Part shown: piece by piece, positions 57,792 to 64,000 of the stretch
Numbering within the stretch: position 1 is the stretch's first letter
Layout of the letters: every line of letters begins with the position of its first letter
Assembly (NCBI GenBank): GCA_005408345.1
Contig: SEMN01000889.1
Span: 1-64,000 of the forward strand
Length of the DNA stretch: 64,000 bases
Direction: 5' to 3'
Source of the DNA: Macquaria australasica
Taxonomy: Eukaryota > Chordata > Actinopteri > Centrarchiformes > Percichthyidae
Program-made: the position numbers and the translations under genes
Notes under the pieces: generated by a model
The model's input: only the letters and a program-made list of their open reading frames with translations
Told to the model about the DNA's origin: nothing
Database searches by the model: none

Positions 57792-60700
57792 TCAGTGGTG
57801 CAGTGTGTGTTCAGCAGAGTGGCTCTGTGCAGCTCTCTGCTGTTTCTTCTTGTAGCTGGGCCAGCGACACACTGGGCAGCAGTGTCTGCCAGCTGCCAGC
57901 CACACCACAATGCACTGTTGGTGGAAGGCGTGGCCACAGGGCAGACCCATCAGCAGCTCCTCACTCACAAAGTTCTCCAGACACACCACACACTCTGAAC
58001 ACTGCAACATGTCACAGGGCCACACCGACCAATCACAGTGCTGATGGTTCGAGACACCTTCAGGTGTGAGGCAGCCGCCCTCCAGTGCGCTGACAGATGA
58101 TGGTGAGCTTCCATTCCCGTGACGACAGAGTAAGGATGATGCAGCAGCAGGGTCCACAGACAGTGTGTTGCTGTCCTGGGTGCACAGTGATCTCTTGTGC
58201 CTTTTGCTGCTGGGACCTGCAGGAGGGGAACCCCACTGCTCCCCACTCTCTGTGTCTGAATGTGAACTGTCTGTCTCTTCATCCAGCTTTCCATCAGACC
58301 CGCCCCCCCTGTGCTGACCTACAGCTCTGAACCTCCAGGTTGGCAGGGCTTTAATGTAGTCCATGTCTACTAACGGGCGAAGCCAGAGATCAGGGAAAGC
58401 CAAACGCTCAAATAAGAAGTTGGGATCATCCTCCCAGTCTGAGTGGTCAGATGGGACCTGCTGTAGCGATGCGATTGGGTGGAGCAGATAGGAAGTGTAC
58501 CAGTCCCACAGACTGGCCAGCCACTCCAGGTTGGTGGTGCTGTCCTCTTGGCTTCTGATGCCGCAGCGCCGTTTCTTCTCAAAGTAGTCGACCAGCAGGC
58601 CGTGGGCCAGGTAGGTGGACAGGAAGAGAGCAGGGTGGGATGAGTAGAAGGTCCAGTCGGCTCTCACCAGGCTGGCCAGTGTGGTGGTGTCAGCATAACG
58701 AAGCAGCTTCAGACTGTAACCATATAGAGTGTCCAGGTAGGGTAGCTGCAGGAGGGCCTAGGGGGAGGGATCAGTCAGTGATCAATTAGTATCAATTCAA
58801 CTCTCCACTAAAAATACTAATAGTAAGGTAAGTCTATGGTTAGATACATTCAGTGGTGGTCACTTTATTAGGTGGCCATGAATATGGTCAGCAACAATAC
58901 TCTGGTAGGCTGTGGTAGTTAAATCCAGTGGCCTGAACCACCCTAGGGTGCCCTTCAGTGGAGAAAATACAATGCAGTGCCATATACCGCACTGCATACA
59001 GCTGGTGTTCTTTTTATTTTTTCACCCCTGCTCAAACAAACACCACTGAGACCAGGCGACGTTTTTCCATCTTCTACTGTCCAGTTTAGGTGGGCCTGTG
59101 CCCTCTGTAGCCTCAGTTTCCTGTTGTTAGCTGACAGGAGTGGAAGCTGCTGTGGTCTTCTGCTGCTGTAACCCATCCACTTTGTTGTGCGTTCAGAGTA
59201 GAGCTGGGCGATGAAATGATAATGATAATTATCTCAATATAATTTTCCTCGATAGAAATGCAACAAATGTTCGATATATGTTTGATATAATTAAACCACC
59301 CATACACCAGGAGAGGGGGCGCTAATGCACCTTAAACGCTAGTTGCCACCTGCCATTAAACAGAAGAAGACGAACAGCCAATCATGTCGCAGAAATAGAG
59401 GTATGCTTACAGACACAGTGGCTAACAGGCTTATAGTTGGAGCGGAATAAGCAACATACCGGTGCCCATGACCAGCTCAAAGCAAGAAAGGTCATTCAAC
59501 TTCAGTAGTTTGGAGATATTTTGGCTATTTACAATCTGACAAAAAACAGAGCAGACTGTGTCGAAGACATGTGCCAGCTAAGACACACACCACAACACTA
59601 CAAACCTCTTTCATGATTTGAAACATCACCAATTAGAAAACACAGAAAGTAAAAAATTACAGTACCTCAGATTTGTGAAATGTTCTGCTGTTTGGCAAGT
59701 GTTTCTCATGTTCTGACAATAAAGAATAGTTTAGAACCACAATTAACTTTCACTCAGGAGCAAAAATCAGCCTGAACTTGAAAGAAATAATGATTTGACA
59801 TTTATGATAATTATCGTTTTCGACTGATTGCCATGTCGCCCAGCCCTACTTTGATGTCTTCACAACAGGTTCACAGAGCTTTAATTTCTGCCTGTTTGCA
59901 GGAATCACGTGGACCATGACGTGGTCCAGTGCAGCACGGAGGACGGCGTGATATTCACTGCTGACTGTAGTGTAACAGTGATCCAAGGTATTCCCCTCCT
60001 CATGCATTTAATAAACTATCAGTGTTTGGGGAGGCTTGGATTGGATTGGATGAAGAGGTATAAATACAGTATATCCTGCATAGTTTACTCCATGTTTACT
60101 AGCTTCCTCTTCCCTGTCTTTGCTGGCGTATTGCTGCATATCTTGGCGCATTATCACCACCTGTGGTATATCAATGGTATAATGTGAAACCATTGGCAAG
60201 AATGTGGATTGTGTAACCCATGTGCATGTGCGCATGCATGTGTGTGCTTGCATGACACAAACAAAACAGTTTGTGTTTTGCATGCACACTCATAATCATC
60301 ACTACTGGAGAACACTTCCCACCCCCTACATGTCACTCTTTCAGCACTGGGCAGCTCCTTCAGCGACCGGCTGCTCCACCCGCGGTGTCTGAAGGAGAGG
60401 TACCGTAGGTCCTTCCTGCCTGCTGCTGTCAGACTCTATAATCAGTACAACTCCCGGTAATCTACTTGACTGTCAGTGTGCAGACTATTCACTACTATAC
60501 TTCATCTACTGCTGTGCATTATCTTCATACATATATTGTATTCATGATGTTATCTACTTCATATGTTGCTGTGAAATATTTTTCATATACATGTATATTA
60601 TATATGTGCAATATTTTTATCTTATCTATTTGTTCATACTTACAACTGCACTCAGTCACTCTATTATTTATTTCTGTCTATACTGTGTATAGGACTATTT

Positions 60701-63700
60701 TTCTATTTATTTTTATTGTATTCTATATATGACACTTTTGCTGGCTGCTGCAACGCTAAAAATTTCCCCGCTGTGGGACAATAAAGGCTTATCTTATCTT
60801 ATCTTATCTTATAAAAAACTGCTTCATAGCGCTACTAGTGGTCAGAAAACCCACTGAAAACTTAACTAAGAGTTCAGGTTCAGGGTTTGTTAAACCCCCT
60901 TTCTGGAACAGGAAACAGCTGGGCTCATGCTGTGACAAGGCCATTGAGAGAGGCAGTTGAACTTTGTTCAATACAAGAAGAATGTGTCAATGAAGTCATG
61001 ATTTCCTACCAGAACAGGCAGCCAGGACACCAGCAGTATGGAGTTGTAGGTTCCAAGTGTTCGGATCAGAACTACAAATCGTTTCACCGTCGCTCCCTGT
61101 CCATAGAAATGAATACAGGTTAAAAATGAACTGGACAATGAATACAGAACTAACTGCACCTCTATTCTCTCTCTCCAGCACTGTGTAGAAGGTGTTTAAT
61201 CACTGCTGAAAGAAGTATTCAGATCCTTTCCTTAAATAAAAGTAGCAATACCACAGTGTAGAAAAACTGTGAAAAAAAAAAAAAAGGTCCTGCATTCAGA
61301 GTTTGACTTATTGTAGCAAAAGTATCAAAGTATTATTGCCAAAATGTACTTTAAGTGTCAAAAGTAAAATTACTCATTATGCATAATGATCCCTTTGGAG
61401 TTTACTACTGTATATACATTATATTGTTGGATTAGTGTTAATGCATTCATGTGTAAGCAGCATTTTAATGTTATAGCTGGTCAAGCTGGAGCTAAGTTTT
61501 AATATTTTATATACTGTTGGGTAATTTATAAAAATGCCCCATATTTTCTAAGCTGATCACATGTTAATCGTCATGATTCTATGTTAAATAATAATATGCA
61601 AAGTAAGGGCTCAGCATGCTCCGTGCAGTGACCCACACCCCATCTCCTCTGCGGGTGTGTGCGCACTGTCCGCAACAATTCATGTGCACCCACACGCGAG
61701 AGCCTAGCTCTCATCCGTGCAGGACTTTCCATTGATCTCTGACACTGTATGGAGAGCTGTGGACGAGTCTACAGCCAGAACACGGGAAGGCTGCCGTAGA
61801 AGAAGAAAGCAGGAAAAGCTGATGGTGACGGTTCTTTTACAGTGGCTGTATGTTGCCACTGTACAGCACATGTACTGCTTTCTACTATGTTCTTCTGGTC
61901 TTTATACACCGATCAGCCATAACATTATGACCACTGACAGGTGAAGTGAAGAACATTGATTATCTCGTTACAATGGCACCTGTCAGTGGGTGGGATATAT
62001 TAGGCAGCAAGTGAACATTTTGTCCTCAAAGTTGCGTTGGAAGCAGGAAAAATGGGCAAGCGTAAGGATGTGAGCGACTTTGATAAGAGCCAAATTGTGA
62101 TGGCTAGACGACTGGGTCAGAGCATCTCCAAAACTGCAGCTCTTGTGGGGTGTTCCTGGTCTGCAGTGGTCAGTACCTACCAAAAGTGGTCCAAGGAAGG
62201 AAAACTGGTGAACCGACGACAGGGTCATGGGCGGCCAAGGCTCAATGATGCGTGGGGAGTGAAGGCTGGCCTGTGTGGTCCGATCCAACAGAAGAGCTAC
62301 TGTAGCTCAAACTGCTGAAAAAGTTGATGCTGGTTCTGATAGAAAGGTGTCAGAACACACAGTGCATCGCAGTTTGTTGTGTTTGGGGCTGCATAGCCGC
62401 AGACCGGTCAGGGTGCCCATACTGACCCCTGTCCACCGCCAAAAGCGCCTACAATGGGCACGTGAGCATCAGAACTGGACCACGGAGCAATGGAAGAAGG
62501 TGGCCTGGTCTGATGAATCACTTTTACATCACGTGCATGGCCGGGTGCGCGTGCGTCACTTACCTGGGGAAGACATGGCACCAGGATGCACTATGGGAAG
62601 AAGACAAGCTGGTGGAGGCAGTGTGATGCTTTGGGCAATGTTCTGCTGGGAAACCTTGGGTCCTGCCATTCATGTGGATGTTACTTTGACACGTACCACC
62701 TACCTAAACATTGTTGCAGACCAAGTACACCCCTTCATGGAAACAGTATTTTCTAATGGCAGTGGCCTCTTTCAGCAGGATAATGCGCCCTGCCATACTG
62801 CAAAAATGGGTCTGGAATGGTTTGAGGAACACGACAACGAGTTCAAGGTGTTGACTTGGCCTCCAAATTCCCCAGATCTCAATCCAATCGAGCATCTGTG
62901 GGATGTGCTGGACAAACAAATCCGATCAATGGAGGCCCCACCTCGCAACTTACAGGACTTAAAGGATCTGCCTCTAATGTCTTGGTGCCAGATACCACAG
63001 CACACCTTCAGAGGTCTAGTGGAGTCCATGCCTTGACGGGTCAGGGCTGTTTTGGCGGCAAAAGGGGGACCTACACAATATTAGGCAGGTGGTCATGATG
63101 TTATGGCTGATCGGTGTAAATATCTTAGTTATCTGATCAGTGCTTGACGATTAAAATTTCGAGGCATGCGTGTTTGCAGAGCCTGCTGCAAAAAGTATGC
63201 AGCCAGCATTACTATAGCTGTCCAGTAAATGTAGTACAATATTTCCCTTTTGAAATGTATTGGAGTAGAAGTAGAAAGTTGCATTAAATGGAAATACCCA
63301 AATAAAGTACCTCAGAATTGTACTTGAGTAAATGCACTTTGTTCATTTTCACCACTAATGGAAAAACAGTAAGTGACCTGTGTAATGAAGAGGTCCATCC
63401 AGGCCAGCAAGTTGATCAGGACCAGACTGAGGACAAACAGATCATTGACCTCTGGCTGGACCGAACGCAGGAAAGTATCCATGGCAGCCAGGGACAGGAA
63501 CTCCCCGGTACTAAAGAGAGGAGAGCAGAGGAGGAGGAGGTGGTGATGAGAGGAGGAGAAACAATTAAAAGAGATTTGTATTTGTTTGTATAAACCCTAA
63601 TTTACCCATTATCATTTCCATATTCAATCATCACCTGTTGCCATAGCGATAAATGCCCTCAGGCATCTTGAGGACGTAGGCAGGGCTCTGTGTCACGCCG

Positions 63701-64000
63701 ATCTCTGATAGGCTGCTGTGGTTGTCCCAGTGACGTACGTCCACGAAGATGAACTCGATTCTGCCGGTGAACTTGATGGACAGCGAGGAGAAGAAGGCTG
63801 GCGGCTGCGACAGACGAGCGAACAGAAACATCTTGACTGGGTGGGCCGGGTCAAAGCGCCACTCCTCCACCAGCTGCTCAGACTGACGCAGGGTTTTGAT
63901 TCGATGAGCCACATGTGAGGTCATCCAGCGGAAGATGTGTTCGGTTTCAATGCGCCGGCCGTTGTATTCTTTCAGCATAACTTTGCCCTTTGACGCTGAA
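57792..64000 (-). CDS. rnf103: RNF103, ER-membrane RING-H2 E3 ubiquitin ligase (5' end outside the window)
   Basis: Exons 5' to 3': 64000(edge)-63635, 63510-63378, 61096-61010, 58757-57792; about 517 aa of a protein recalled as 685 aa in human. Junctions are in phase: RYGN|S-TGEFLSLAAMD, FITQ|GATVKRF and WLPVL|ALLQLPYLD. Diagnostic blocks are FTGRIEFIFVDVRHWDN, EVNDLFVLSLVLINLLAWMD (membrane), VKRFVVLIRTLGTYNS and HPALFLSTYLAHGLLVDYFE. The RING-H2 finger lies about 60 residues from the C terminus: CVVC, then LPCGHAFHQQC, then CCPVCRWPSYKKKQ, a C3H2C3 pattern. In mammals the protein acts in ER-associated ubiquitination. The missing N terminus holds the signal peptide and first membrane part. 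The introns hold Tc1-like, MITE and LINE insertions, including a nested set. Confidence 0.96.
58840..59180 (-). mobile_element. relic of a Tc1-like transposon (internally deleted) in an rnf103 intron
   Basis: On the minus strand 59176-58955 encodes a Tc1-transposase-like stretch (SRRPQQLPLLSANNRKLRLQ, then AQAHLNWTVEDGK). After a break, 58930-58845 reads TTAYQSIVADHIHGHLIK, equivalent to a segment well downstream in Tc1 transposases. The middle has been lost and the frame is broken. It is a different lineage from the element at 61907-63116. Confidence 0.7.
59197..59850. mobile_element. MITE with GCTGGGCGA-type inverted ends
   Basis: The left end AGTAGAGCTGGGCGATGA and the right end, inverted, AGTAGGGCTGGGCGACATG are inverted repeats. 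The inside is AT-rich with ATAATTATC blocks near both ends and no transposase. It is a very common teleost type; superfamily is not proved, as no target-site duplication was evident. Confidence 0.75.
60344..60815 (+). mobile_element. LINE 3' end with (ATCTT)n tail
   Basis: It starts with a LINE ORF2 C-terminal peptide (SFSDRLLHPRCLKERYRRSF, then LPAAVRLYNQYNSR and a stop). It continues through a T-rich 3' UTR (AATTTCCCCGCTGTGGGACA) and ends in AATAAAGG plus repeated CTTAT. It is in rnf103 intron 3, antisense to the gene. Confidence 0.75.
61907..63116 (+). mobile_element. Tc1/mariner transposon, 1,210 bp, DD36E-type spacing
   Basis: Flanked by the TA target duplication (61905-61906, 63117-63118). 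The terminal inverted repeats begin CACCGATCAGCCATAACAT and match over about 28 bp with one or two differences. The transposase is in two frames (62037-62318 and 62275-63036). The N-terminal half has a helix-turn-helix (ARRLGQSISKTAALVGCSWS). Catalytic positions are WSDES, QQDNAPCH and NPIEHLWD, with 36 residues between the second Asp and the Glu. It lies in an rnf103 intron, opposite in orientation to the gene. Confidence 0.92.
62037..63036 (+). pseudogene. Tc1/mariner transposase with a single frameshift
   Basis: Frame 1 (62037-62318) covers the DNA-binding half up to about 62255. Frame 2 (62275-63036) continues with RATVAQTAEKVDAGSDRK and the DDE domain to the end. One indel near 62255-62270 separates them. 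All three acidic catalytic residues are kept in the second part, so the disabling change looks recent. Confidence 0.85.

Larger units (their letters stand above)
61195..63355 (+). repeat. percomorph repeat interrupted by later insertions (outer shell of a nest)
   Basis: The left half (about 61195-61608) and right half (about 63205-63355) align in order with the uninterrupted copy at 26600-27050 on the other strand. The join would fall inside AAAGTAA...CTATAGCTGTC. Sequence between the halves is foreign, comprising an unassigned layer (61609-61904 and 63119-63204) and a Tc1-like element inside it. Confidence 0.68.

Overview
The window is nuclear DNA of a ray-finned fish, most likely a spiny-rayed (percomorph) teleost. 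The evidence is intron-rich genes with GT-AG splicing and no operons, abundant (CA)n repeats, and teleost-type mobile elements: L2-like LINEs ending in GAATT repeats, a DIRS retrotransposon, Tc1/mariner, Harbinger and MITEs. I rebuilt five protein-coding genes exon by exon, checking reading phase across the junctions. Identifications rest on remembered family sequences; no database search was run. Layout, left to right: (1) TMEM129 on the minus strand (1690-10344, 7 exons, complete), an ER-membrane E3 ubiquitin ligase whose first intron is mostly a decayed DIRS element; (2) CCDC142 on the minus strand (12251 to about 26171, at least 14 coding exons), carrying a 1.4-kb internal exon absent from the much shorter human protein as I remember it; (3) a repeat-rich gap with a 2.9-kb broken L2-like LINE (29460-32335); (4) slbp on the plus strand (33928-40132, 8 exons, complete), the histone mRNA stem-loop binding protein; (5) immt/MIC60 on the plus strand (42149-53675, 14 exons, complete), the core MICOS subunit of mitochondrial cristae junctions; (6) rnf103 on the minus strand (57792 to the window edge, 5' end missing), an ER RING-H2 ubiquitin ligase. 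The genes are not a functional pathway; they are housekeeping neighbours. TMEM129 and SLBP are close neighbours in human (4p16.3), and IMMT and RNF103 are close in human (2p11.2). CCDC142 is also on human 2p but lies here between TMEM129 and slbp, so the window joins two ancestral synteny blocks. I found no CRISPR array, tRNA, rRNA or prokaryote-type system. The most interesting structures are mobile-element archaeology with readable target-site duplications, a three-layer nested insertion in an rnf103 intron including a Tc1-like element with DD36E spacing, a DIRS insertion ending about 39 bp from a TMEM129 splice acceptor, short introns made largely of CA repeat, an 18-bp perfect hairpin in immt intron 1, and clustering of the palindrome TAACGTTA in first introns.
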